From assembly GCA_964436465.1 (NCBI GenBank), contig CAYTCV010000008.1, forward strand, positions 1 to 57,668: a stretch of DNA of 57,668 nucleotides, written 5' to 3'. The notes below the pieces were generated by a model. The model did not search any database. It saw nothing but the letters and a program-made list of their open reading frames with translations, and was not told the DNA's origin. This document shows positions 13,465 through 21,103 of this stretch, piece by piece. The stretch comes from RBG-13-66-14 sp964436465. Its GTDB lineage: Bacteria > RBG-13-66-14. The translations under genes and the position numbers were made by a program. The first letter of the stretch is position 1; every line of letters starts with the position of its first letter.

Positions 13465-15714
13465 TCAGAGTTCCTCTTCCCCCGTATCCCCGGACGTGTC
13501 CGCGTCCTTCGTCCCCTCGGGCTCGCTCTCCGCTGAATCCTCCGGGTACTCCACCCGGGAGTGGAGGATACCGGTGAGGGTGCTGGCGAATGAGTCGCTT
13601 ATGGTGGACAGGTCGGCCAGAGTCAGGTCGCACTCGGCCAACTGGCCGTCCATGAACCGCGTATTCACCACGTTGCGCACCAAGAGGCGGATGGAGGATA
13701 CGCTCGTGTTCGCCAGGGTGCGGCCGGCACTCTCCACGGCGTCGGCCAGCATGACGATGGCCGTCTCCTTGGACTGGGCCAGGGGGCCGGGATAACGGAA
13801 GTCATCCTTGTCGAGGCTCTTGTGCTCGTCCAGACGCAGCGCCTGCTGGTAGAAGAAGCTGATGAGGCTGGTCCCATGGTGCTCGGCGATGAAGTCCACT
13901 ATTCCCCGGGGGAGGCGGTGCTTTTTCGCCAGCTCCACGCCCTCCTTGACGTGGCTCTTGATGACCAGGGTGCTCATCGACGGCGAGAGGTTCTCGTGCT
14001 TGGACTCCTGCTCGGGGCTGTTCTCGGAGAAGTACTCCGGTTTGGTCAGCTTCCCGATGTCGTGGTAGTAGGCCCCCACGCGGGCCAGGAGGGCGTTGGC
14101 TCCGACGACTCCCGCCGCAGCCTCGGCCAGGATGCCCACGTTCAGGCTGTGGTAGAAGGTGCCGGGCGCCTCCTTTTTCAGCCGCGCCAGGATGGGCTGG
14201 TTCAGGTCTGAGAGCTCCAGGAGCTTGACCGGCGTGGTGACGTGGAAGAGATTCTCGAAGAGGGGCAGGACGAGGCTGGCCAGGAAAACGCCGATGATGG
14301 CCCCCACGGTGCCCAGGACGGCGTTGGAGAGGGTGGCGGTCCAGGTGTCGGAGACGGCGAGGCCGATGGCGGCGATTATCAGCAGCTTGGCTCCGGCCAC
14401 CTTGAGGGAAATCCAGTAGAGCGAGCTCCGGTGCCGCAGCGTGCTGGCCGAAAGAACCGCCGCCAGCCCGCCGGTCAGGAATACGAAGAGGTAGCGGACC
14501 TCGAAGCCGGTCAAAAGCCCCAGGAGCACGCTCGTGACCAGCACGCCGACGACGGCGATGGAGACGTCCAGGAGGGTGGCCAGGAGAACGCCGGCCAGGG
14601 CGGCGGGCAGGAGGTACCCGATTTGGGGCACCCGCTGGAAGAAGGCCGTGACCAGCCCCTGGGACAGGCCGACGGTCAGTATTAAAACCAGGCCGATGAG
14701 GAGCCAGGACCGCGTGTCCGTATAGGTTTCCCGGCGGTACTTGTAGAGGAACAGGCCGAAGATGAAGAGGAACACGGCTATGATAGCCGCCCGCCCCAGC
14801 GTGACGTAAACGATGCCCTGGCTGGTGCGGAAGGCCTCCAGGGCCTCCAGCTTCCGGAACACCTCCGGGGTGACGACCTCGTGGTCCGTGGCGATTCGCT
14901 CGTTCTCGCTCACCCAGAATGCGACGCGGTCCACCGAGGCCTCGGCGGCGTCCAGGCGTTCCCGGGTCGCCTGCTCGTCGAGGTAGATGGTCGGGCGGCA
15001 GAAACCCATGGCGAGCGTTACGAGCTCATCGGTAAGCTCGGGCGATGACAGTTGGGGCTCCAGGAGGTCGGTGATTTTCCCCCGGACCGTTTCCAAATCG
15101 GCGATTTGCGAGTAATTCAGCCCGTAATAGAGCTCGTCGTCGGGGTAGCGCAGGAGGATGCCGTTGGCGATGTCCGCCTCGGACAGCCGGTTCCGGTCCT
15201 CGACCACGCCGTTCTTGAACGTGTCCTGCAGGCTGTAGGGGAGATTGGCCAACTCGTCGAAGAGTTCGTCGTTTCGGTCCAGCCTTCTCAGCAGCTCGGT
15301 GGAGATGGTGATGCGGTAGCGTCCCTCCAGGCTTTGCGCCAGCTCTTTGTAGCCCTGCGCCTCCGCTCCCCCCGGCTCCTCGAAGGCCTGTTTGAGGTCG
15401 TCTATGAGGTTGGCGAACTCGCGCCAGCTCCCCTGGAGTTCGTCCTCGGAGTAAACGTAGGCCGAGCGCACCGAGGCGCGTTTTCCGGCGAGCTCTTTGT
15501 CGAGCTCCTCCGGGGTTTTCAAGACGGGGTACTTGATGGGGCTGATGACGTCCTCGGACGCCACGTCGCCCACCTGGAGGTCGAAGGAGTAGAGGGTCTT
15601 CGAGGGGAACGTGATTACAGCCAGGACCGTGATTATCCCGGCGCCGATGAAGAGCCGTTTCAGAACGTCGGGCCCGGAGATGCGGAGGGGCTGGATTTTG
15701 TTGTCCCGGCTCAT
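13465..15714 (-). CDS. 7TM-HD membrane phosphodiesterase (PgpH/YqfF family)
   Basis: A 749-residue membrane enzyme whose characterised relatives (PgpH) hydrolyse cyclic di-AMP. It has an N-terminal membrane helix (about 17-35), a large extracytoplasmic 7TMR-HDED region (about 45-295), seven membrane helices (about 305-500) and a cytosolic HD domain. The HD motif is YYHDIGK with His551, followed by HENLSPS near 577 and AEHHGT near 617. The C-terminal tail is acidic and Ser/Thr-rich. Its ATG overlaps the phoH stop by four bases (ATGA), indicating translational coupling. I saw no cyclic di-AMP synthase in the window. Confidence 0.9.
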   Translation of the reverse strand: MSRDNKIQPLRISGPDVLKRLFIGAGIITVLAVITFPSKTLYSFDLQVGDVASEDVISPIKYPVLKTPEELDKELAGKRASVRSAYVYSEDELQGSWREFANLIDDLKQAFEEPGGAEAQGYKELAQSLEGRYRITISTELLRRLDRNDELFDELANLPYSLQDTFKNGVVEDRNRLSEADIANGILLRYPDDELYYGLNYSQIADLETVRGKITDLLEPQLSSPELTDELVTLAMGFCRPTIYLDEQATRERLDAAEASVDRVAFWVSENERIATDHEVVTPEVFRKLEALEAFRTSQGIVYVTLGRAAIIAVFLFIFGLFLYKYRRETYTDTRSWLLIGLVLILTVGLSQGLVTAFFQRVPQIGYLLPAALAGVLLATLLDVSIAVVGVLVTSVLLGLLTGFEVRYLFVFLTGGLAAVLSASTLRHRSSLYWISLKVAGAKLLIIAAIGLAVSDTWTATLSNAVLGTVGAIIGVFLASLVLPLFENLFHVTTPVKLLELSDLNQPILARLKKEAPGTFYHSLNVGILAEAAAGVVGANALLARVGAYYHDIGKLTKPEYFSENSPEQESKHENLSPSMSTLVIKSHVKEGVELAKKHRLPRGIVDFIAEHHGTSLISFFYQQALRLDEHKSLDKDDFRYPGPLAQSKETAIVMLADAVESAGRTLANTSVSSIRLLVRNVVNTRFMDGQLAECDLTLADLSTISDSFASTLTGILHSRVEYPEDSAESEPEGTKDADTSGDTGEEEL

Positions 15715-16724
15715 GGGGCCTTTCCCTCGTTCTCGAAGCGCTCGTAGGCCTCTACTATTCGGGCCACCAGGCCGTGCCGGACGATGTCGGCCTTGGTTAG
15801 GTACACGAAGGCTATTCCCTCGATTCCGGCGAGGGTCCTCTGCGCCAGGACCAATCCGCTCGCCGCCGGGTCGGGGAGGTCGATTTGGGTGATGTCACCC
15901 ACCACCGCCGCCTTACTGTTCTGCCCCAGGCGGGTGAGAAACATCTTCATCTGGTTTTGGGTGCAGTTCTGCGCCTCGTCGAGAATCACGTAGGCGTTGT
16001 CCAGGGTGCGGCCGCGCATGTAGGCCAGGGGTACGATTTCGATGACCCCGTGCTCGATTAGGTTGCGTATTCGCTCGCCCTTGAGCATGGCGTAGAGGGC
16101 GTCGTAGAGCGGCCGCAGGTAGGGCGCGATTTTCTCTTCGGGCGCCCCGGGAAGGTACCCCAGGCTCTCCCCGGCCTCAACCGCCGGCCGGGCCAGCACC
16201 AGGCGGCTGACCGAGCCGCGGTGGAGGTAGGAGAGCCCCGTCGCCACGGAGAGGTAGGTCTTCCCCGTCCCCGCCGGGCCGATGGCCAGGGTGATGTCGT
16301 GGGCGAAGAGCGCCTCGATTAAATACTTCTGACCGGCGGTGCGCGGCTTGACGACCCTCCGGGCGCCCACCGGGATGTCGGTGCCCACGACCTCGTCGAA
16401 GCCCTGCCGCCGCTGGACGGGTTCATCGAGGTTGGCCACCGCCGACCGGATTTCGGCTTGGGTCACGGTGTGGCCCCTGGCCGCCGCCATCGCGAGGTGG
16501 GTCAAAAGGTCGCCGGCAGCCTCCACCGCCCCATCCTCACCGCTCAGGGTGGCCCGGTCGTCCCGCAGGACCAGGCGCACGTGGGTGAGCTCCTCCAGCA
16601 GGCGCAGGTTGGCGTCGGCCGGGCCGCAAAGCTCGGCGTAGCGCCCGTTGAGGTCCAAATTCAGGGTCGTCGTCTGCACGGTCGTTTTCTCGGGTTGGTT
16701 TCGCGCCGGGGCGGACCCCGGCAC
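15711..16724 (-). CDS. phoH: PhoH family ATPase
   Basis: A 337-residue P-loop protein with an N-terminal KH-like RNA-binding region (about 15-85) and the PhoH ATPase. Walker A is GPAGTGKTYLS (near 150), LARPAVEAGESLGYLPG follows, Walker B is VILDEAQNCT (near 247), and the sensor is VVGDITQIDLP. PhoH is linked to RNA metabolism and is nearly always next to ybeY. It heads this four-gene group and has its own promoter about 50 bases upstream. The start is GTG at 16724; a second GTG about 43 bases downstream, just before QTTTLNLDL, is a reasonable alternative that would remove 14 disordered residues. Confidence 0.92.
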   Translation of the reverse strand: MPGSAPARNQPEKTTVQTTTLNLDLNGRYAELCGPADANLRLLEELTHVRLVLRDDRATLSGEDGAVEAAGDLLTHLAMAAARGHTVTQAEIRSAVANLDEPVQRRQGFDEVVGTDIPVGARRVVKPRTAGQKYLIEALFAHDITLAIGPAGTGKTYLSVATGLSYLHRGSVSRLVLARPAVEAGESLGYLPGAPEEKIAPYLRPLYDALYAMLKGERIRNLIEHGVIEIVPLAYMRGRTLDNAYVILDEAQNCTQNQMKMFLTRLGQNSKAAVVGDITQIDLPDPAASGLVLAQRTLAGIEGIAFVYLTKADIVRHGLVARIVEAYERFENEGKAP

Positions 16725-16771
16725 TCGATGGTAACGCCCCAGGAATGAGCCGGGGCCGATGCTGCGCGTGA

Positions 16772-16800
16772 ATTATACCCCAGGGCCGAGGGATAGGCAA
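16772..16800 (-). promoter_or_regulatory. sigma70-type promoter of phoH
   Basis: On the minus strand: TTGCCT (16800-16795), a 17-base spacer and a perfect TATAAT (16777-16772). Transcription would start near 16765 and run through phoH, the 7TM-HD gene, ybeY and dgkA-PAP2. Confidence 0.7.
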
Positions 16801-16816
16801 CCGACGGGGGTCGGGG

Positions 16817-17347
16817 TCAGCGGGGGTCGGGGTCGGGGAGGCTTTCGTTGCGGCGGAGCGCGCGCCTTTTCAGGTACGCCTCGACCGCCTTGTACCCCAG
16901 GAAGTAGAACACCAGGGCCAGCCCGACGGCCAGGACTGTGTTGCCGGCCAGGTAGGTCCAGACGACGTCGCCGGCGGCGGTCCAGATTCGCCCCTCGTCC
17001 AGCATCTGCGCCAGACCGCCCACCTCCACCCCGGTGAGCCAGGAGCCCAGGGTGAAGGACAGGCCCCAGAAGAAGGGGGAGGTGATGGGATTCATGATGG
17101 CCGAGCCGACGACGGCGGACACCTTGGAGAAGCGGAAGAGGAAGGCCAGGCCGAGGGCCAACAGCGCCCCCAGGCCGAAGGTGGGGAAGATGCCGATGAA
17201 CACGCCCACGGCCAGCCCGATGGCCGCCCGGTGGGGCGAGGCGTCGGAGCGCAGGAAACGCAGGTACTGGAGCCGGAGCCAGCGCCGCGTCCGCTGCCAG
17301 ATGTTTTTGCCCTTGAGGCGCCTTTTTTTTCTTACCGTCGAGGTCAT
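16817..17347 (-). CDS. DUF2062 membrane protein
   Basis: A 176-residue protein with a basic N-terminus (residues 1-35, rich in Arg and Lys) and the DUF2062 domain. SPHRAAIGLAVGVFIGIFP (about 38-56), an Ile-Met-Asn-Pro-Ile-Thr segment before a Phe/Trp-rich helix, and a C-terminal membrane helix are the family's marks. Three to four membrane segments are predicted. The function of DUF2062 is unknown; members are often near glycosyltransferase or lipid genes. The ATG at 17347 starts exactly at the conserved region; longer readings upstream in this frame run antisense to the cytochrome gene and are not real. Downstream lies the phoH promoter. Confidence 0.82.
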   Translation of the reverse strand: MTSTVRKKRRLKGKNIWQRTRRWLRLQYLRFLRSDASPHRAAIGLAVGVFIGIFPTFGLGALLALGLAFLFRFSKVSAVVGSAIMNPITSPFFWGLSFTLGSWLTGVEVGGLAQMLDEGRIWTAAGDVVWTYLAGNTVLAVGLALVFYFLGYKAVEAYLKRRALRRNESLPDPDPR

Positions 17348-17400
17348 GGTTTCGGTTTTGGCGGCGAACGGCCGTGGGCCCGTCCGGTCCGGTGACAGCG

Positions 17401-17420
17401 GGCGGGTGTGGACACCCGCC
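17401..17420. repeat. intergenic palindrome, family C (copy 2)
   Basis: GGCGGGTGT (17401-17409) and ACACCCGCC (17412-17420) form a nine-base-pair stem with a GG loop, followed by CCTAC as in copy 1. It lies 35 bases beyond the end of the redox operon and probably ends that transcript or stabilises its 3' end. Nothing else is seen in the 107-base gap. Confidence 0.65.
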
Positions 17421-17454
17421 CCTACATCCAGCCGCATCCCCCTCGGTGACTTTT

Positions 17455-18513
17455 TTACGGGACGGTCACCGTGTGGCACGCCGTGCAATCGGCGCCCTGG
17501 ACGCCGTAGAGGCCGTGCACGTCGCCGTCCGCCTCGGTGAAGAGGCAGTGGGCGCCGCCCACGCCGGTTTCGGTCAGCTCCTCGTGGCATACCAGGCAGT
17601 CCCGGCCGCCCAGCGGCGGGTGCTCGCCCACCAGCCCCATTTCGGGATATTCGTCCAAAACCTCGCCGGCGCCGCCGCGCTGGAAGCCGAACTCGTGGCA
17701 GCGGAAGCAGGTGCTGGCAGGCAGCGAGGGGTGCGCTTCGCTCCACGGGGTTCGGCGGTAGGCGAAGACGTAGCGGTCGCCGCCGGCGCGCATCTTGTCC
17801 AGGCGCGTATCCCCCGGCGTCACCGGCAGGCCGTGCGGCGCGTGGGGGTTGTGGCAGTCGGCGCAGTGGTGGGTGCCGGGGAAGAGACCGGCGGGAACGA
17901 CCGCGCCTTCGGCGTCGACCCGCTCCACGGAGTGCCAGAAGTAGTTCACCAGCTTGGGGTCGTCCAGGTGGCAGGTCATGCAATTGGAGTCGAGCACCGC
18001 CCCGTGGGCGGCGATGCCCACCGGGTTCCGCGGGCCTTCCCAGTGGCCGTGGCAGCGGTAGCAGAGGCCCCACTCGGCCCCCGGCGTGTTGTTGGAGCCC
18101 TGGGGAACGGCGAAGAATCCGTAGGCCGCGTAGAGCCCGAGCCAGCCCAGTATGAACAGGCCGCCGAGTATGGCCGTCACCCGTTTCGTCTTGACCGTCC
18201 GGCGGTCGCCCGGGTCCAGGCGGGGGATGAAGAACAGCAGGATGACGAAGCCGACGGCGAGGCCGATACCGATGGCCACCAGCCAGCCGGGCAGGACGCC
18301 CAGGCTGTGGTAGATGAAGCTCTCGGGCTCCCCGCCCCCCTTGGGGTCGGCGGCCGGTCCCGCGACCCCGGGCCAGACGAGGGCCGCGACCACCAGCAGG
18401 ACCACCAGGATGAGCCCCACCAGGAGCTCGAACATGGCGAAGTCGGGGAAGAAGGGCTTGTCCTTGGGTGGCTCCTTCTCCCTGCGCCGGAAGATTTTCA
18501 AGATTTTCGCCAT
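17455..18513 (-). CDS. membrane-anchored hexahaem cytochrome c
   Basis: A 352-residue protein with two parts. Residues 1-150 hold three membrane helices; the first follows a PFFPDFAMFELL segment resembling subunit IV (PetD) of b6f-type complexes. Residues 150-352 face outward and carry six CXXCH haem sites (CYRCH, CMTCH, CADCH, CFRCH, CLVCH, CTACH). It begins four bases after the cytochrome b gene stop, the arrangement expected of a bc-type quinol oxidase in which a multihaem c replaces the Rieske and c1 subunits. It is the last gene of the redox operon and probably passes quinol electrons outward. The true partner is unknown. Confidence 0.83.
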   Translation of the reverse strand: MAKILKIFRRREKEPPKDKPFFPDFAMFELLVGLILVVLLVVAALVWPGVAGPAADPKGGGEPESFIYHSLGVLPGWLVAIGIGLAVGFVILLFFIPRLDPGDRRTVKTKRVTAILGGLFILGWLGLYAAYGFFAVPQGSNNTPGAEWGLCYRCHGHWEGPRNPVGIAAHGAVLDSNCMTCHLDDPKLVNYFWHSVERVDAEGAVVPAGLFPGTHHCADCHNPHAPHGLPVTPGDTRLDKMRAGGDRYVFAYRRTPWSEAHPSLPASTCFRCHEFGFQRGGAGEVLDEYPEMGLVGEHPPLGGRDCLVCHEELTETGVGGAHCLFTEADGDVHGLYGVQGADCTACHTVTVP

Positions 18514-18517
18514 CGGT

Positions 18518-19198
18518 TTAAAGCGGTTCGGCTATTCCCTGGCGCCGTATCATCACGAAGTGGAACAGAAGCAACACGAATATCACCAGGGGCAGCACGA
18601 TTACGTGGTTGTCGAAGAAGAAGCCCAGCGCCTCGCCGCCCACCGGCGTCACAGTGGTGACGATTCCGGCGAGGAGGTCGCCGACGATGGGTACCTGCTT
18701 GAGCGCCCCGACGATGGAGGCGGCGATTTCGAACCCCCGCTGGTCCCAGGGGAGGACGAAGCCGGAGATGTAGAACCCGGCGGTGGTGACCAGGAGCAGC
18801 ACGCCGGCAATCCAGTTCAGCTCGCGCGGCTTTTTGTAGGCCCCGGTGAGGAAAACGCGCACCATGTGGGCCACGATGAGGACCATCATCACGTTGGCGG
18901 CCCAGTGGTGTATGCCCCGGACGAGCCAGCCCAGCCACACGTCGTTCATGATGTAGCCGATGGACTCCGCCGCCCCCGCGGGCGTGGGCCGGTAGTGCTG
19001 GAGGAGGATGAGCCCGGTGACCACCAGGACCAGGAAGGTGACCAGGGTCAGCCCGCCGAGGCAGTAGTACCACTTCCGGGCCCAGGGGTGGACCGGCTTC
19101 TGCATGGCCTCGACGACCCAGCGTTTAACGCGGAAGCGCTCGTCGAGCCATTTCAGCCACCGGCTCTCGCCGATTTTCTTTCGGGTCGCTTCAGACAT
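18518..19198 (-). CDS. cytochrome b6-like dihaem membrane subunit
   Basis: 226 residues with four membrane helices and the haem ligand pattern of cytochrome b6. His97 (or His98) and His111 lie in helix B (RGIHHWAAN...AHMVR), and His198 and His213 lie in helix D, with 14 residues between the last pair as in b6 rather than bc1. The quinone-site PWDQ-like segment LPWDQRGFEIA near 149 is present. It transfers electrons from quinol within the membrane. It has no Rieske gene beside it; the next gene is a hexahaem cytochrome c with PetD-like helices, so the pair may form a split bc-type complex. Confidence 0.88.
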   Translation of the reverse strand: MSEATRKKIGESRWLKWLDERFRVKRWVVEAMQKPVHPWARKWYYCLGGLTLVTFLVLVVTGLILLQHYRPTPAGAAESIGYIMNDVWLGWLVRGIHHWAANVMMVLIVAHMVRVFLTGAYKKPRELNWIAGVLLLVTTAGFYISGFVLPWDQRGFEIAASIVGALKQVPIVGDLLAGIVTTVTPVGGEALGFFFDNHVIVLPLVIFVLLLFHFVMIRRQGIAEPL

Positions 19199-19204
19199 GG
19201 CACC

Positions 19205-20065
19205 TTAGAAGGAGTCGAAGTACGTTTCCCAGCCGCCGTCCTCGCGCATCACGCAGAACCTGCCCGTCCCGTCCAGCGCCGTGAGGAAGTAGCGGTCCTC
19301 CCCCTCGTGGACCAGGGAGCCCGCCTCGAAGGGCGGCTCGCCGGGGAGGGGCTCACCCAGGGTGACGTAATCGCCATCCTCGTCCGAATAGACCTGCCCC
19401 GCGGCGTCGGTGACCATGACGAATACGTTCAGGGACTCCGGCTCGTAGAAGCCGGTCACCGAATACGGCGCAACCCGGGTGTCGTGCATGACCGCGTGGG
19501 TTTCCCAGGAACCATCGAAACGCGTGTAGAGCGAGCCTTCGGCGTCCACGGCCAGGAAGAGGGTGACGCCCGTCGGGGCGTAGTGCAGGATGTCCAGGTC
19601 GTAGGGCGGCGTTCCGATGATGGGGTCCGCGACGGTCTCCCAGGTGTCGCCGTACCGCCAGAGCCGGCCCCCCGAATCCAGGGCGAAAAGCTCCACCGCG
19701 CCGTCGGTGTCCGTGTACCCCCCGAGCCGGTAGGGAGCCTCCCCGGGGATGGCGTCCCCCTCGGTCCGCCACTCGTCGCCGCTGACCTCGTAGAGCCGGC
19801 CCGCGGAATCCAGGACGAAGATGTTGACCATTCCGGGCGTGTCGGGCCGGTTCAGTACCAACAGGTCGTAAGGACCGGCGCTGGGGCAGGGTGCGTTCAC
19901 CGCGCTCCAGCCTTCGGTTTCCCCCTGGTAGAGCTGCCCGGCCGAGTCCAGGGCGAAGATGACGTCGGTGTCGGAGTCGGCGACGTACACCGCGCTGAGC
20001 CGCGCGGAAAAAACCGGGGCTACAGCGATTACGACGAAAAGGAGCGATGCCTTGAAAATACGCAA
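19205..20065 (-). CDS. secreted repeat protein, likely beta-propeller (paralogue B)
   Basis: About 286 residues with a signal peptide (about 1-22, ending VFSARLS) and at least five repeats of about 48 residues. Each repeat centres on a segment like LDSAGRLY, followed by a Trp and a G-x-PPY-x-L turn, a pattern suggesting propeller blades. TTG at 20065 is preferred because GGAGGA lies nine bases upstream; a GTG at 20089 overlapping the previous stop (GTGA) is the alternative. It is a tandem paralogue of the gene just upstream, both ending in GGW...DSF. It lies between the flavoprotein and cytochrome b genes, so a periplasmic role near the redox complex is inferred. Not a family I can name. Confidence 0.7.
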   Translation of the reverse strand: MRIFKASLLFVVIAVAPVFSARLSAVYVADSDTDVIFALDSAGQLYQGETEGWSAVNAPCPSAGPYDLLVLNRPDTPGMVNIFVLDSAGRLYEVSGDEWRTEGDAIPGEAPYRLGGYTDTDGAVELFALDSGGRLWRYGDTWETVADPIIGTPPYDLDILHYAPTGVTLFLAVDAEGSLYTRFDGSWETHAVMHDTRVAPYSVTGFYEPESLNVFVMVTDAAGQVYSDEDGDYVTLGEPLPGEPPFEAGSLVHEGEDRYFLTALDGTGRFCVMREDGGWETYFDSF

Positions 20066-20085
20066 CCGCAGGGGTCCTCCGAACC

Positions 20086-21084
20086 TCACTCGAAGGAGTC
20101 GCAGAGCGTGACCCACCCGCCGTCGGGCTTCATGGTACACAGAGCGCCCTGGGAGTCCACCGCAAAAATCATGTGCGTGCCGCGGTTCTCCGCCCGGTAC
20201 ACGGCCAGGTCCAGGGGGGCCGTGCCGCCGCACGGCTCACCGAACGGCTCGTACGCGTCGTCCTGGGGGAGGAACAACCGCCCGGCGCCGTCCAGAATCC
20301 GGAGCTCAATCCAGGCCCCCTCATCGGCGGTGGATTTCACGAAGCCGTCCAGCCGGTAGGGCGCCGTGCCGCCGGTGATTTGAGCGTACTCCTCCCAGCC
20401 GCTCTCCGTGCTCCGGCTGATGCGCCCCGTCTCGTCAATCACGACGAGGTACGTCTCCCCGAGGGCGGCGACGTCGGTGGCGGTCAGGGCCAGGAAATCG
20501 GTGGGAGCGGCGCCGGTGTAATCCCCGCCGAAGGGGTACGGCTCCCAGACGAGCTTCAGTGGGTCGAAGAACCACAAGCGGCCGTCGCCGTCCAGCGCGA
20601 TGGGGTACACACCGGACACCTTCGGGTCGTAAGCGGAGGAGAGCTGGTAGGGGGGCGGTCCCGGAACGGGCTTGCCCTTGGGGTTCCAGCTCGTGTGGGT
20701 CAGGCTGTAGAGCTGCCCCGCGCCGTCCAGGGCGAGGAAGACCCAGTTTGCCGCCTGCTGGTCCCAGTGCAGCACCAGCTCGTACGGACCATCGCCGGGG
20801 CAGGGGTCTCCCGAGGTGACCCATTTCCACTGTTTCCCCTCGATGTAATACCCGCCCGCGGGGTCCCACCGCAGAACCTCGTCCCGCTCCACGGACGAGC
20901 CCTCCCGCGTGTAACCGGCCAACTCCAGCTCCAGGTCGCCGCCGTAGCGGCGGTGGAAAACCCCGGAGTCGTCCACCACTCCGATGATGTTCTGGTTCGT
21001 CGCGGGGTCGGACGCCAGGTCCAGGTCCAGAGCGTGGCCCGAGACCGCGGTCAGGATTAGAATGCAGACGGGGAGTGGTTTCAT
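20086..21084 (-). CDS. secreted repeat protein, likely beta-propeller (paralogue A)
   Basis: 332 residues with a signal peptide (MKPLPVCILILTAVSGHA) and five to six imperfect repeats of about 50 residues marked by LDGAGQLY / LDGDGRLW / IDETGRI / LDGAGRLF / VDSQGAL. Each is followed by an aromatic strand and a G-x-APY/PPY turn. It has the same architecture as the following gene and is probably its duplication partner. It lies 19 bases after the flavoprotein stop, in the same operon. No catalytic motif is visible; it may be a binding or scaffold propeller outside the membrane. The family is unknown to me. Confidence 0.7.
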   Translation of the reverse strand: MKPLPVCILILTAVSGHALDLDLASDPATNQNIIGVVDDSGVFHRRYGGDLELELAGYTREGSSVERDEVLRWDPAGGYYIEGKQWKWVTSGDPCPGDGPYELVLHWDQQAANWVFLALDGAGQLYSLTHTSWNPKGKPVPGPPPYQLSSAYDPKVSGVYPIALDGDGRLWFFDPLKLVWEPYPFGGDYTGAAPTDFLALTATDVAALGETYLVVIDETGRISRSTESGWEEYAQITGGTAPYRLDGFVKSTADEGAWIELRILDGAGRLFLPQDDAYEPFGEPCGGTAPLDLAVYRAENRGTHMIFAVDSQGALCTMKPDGGWVTLCDSFE

Positions 21085-21103
21085 CCGGTTCCGCCGTTCG
21101 GGG

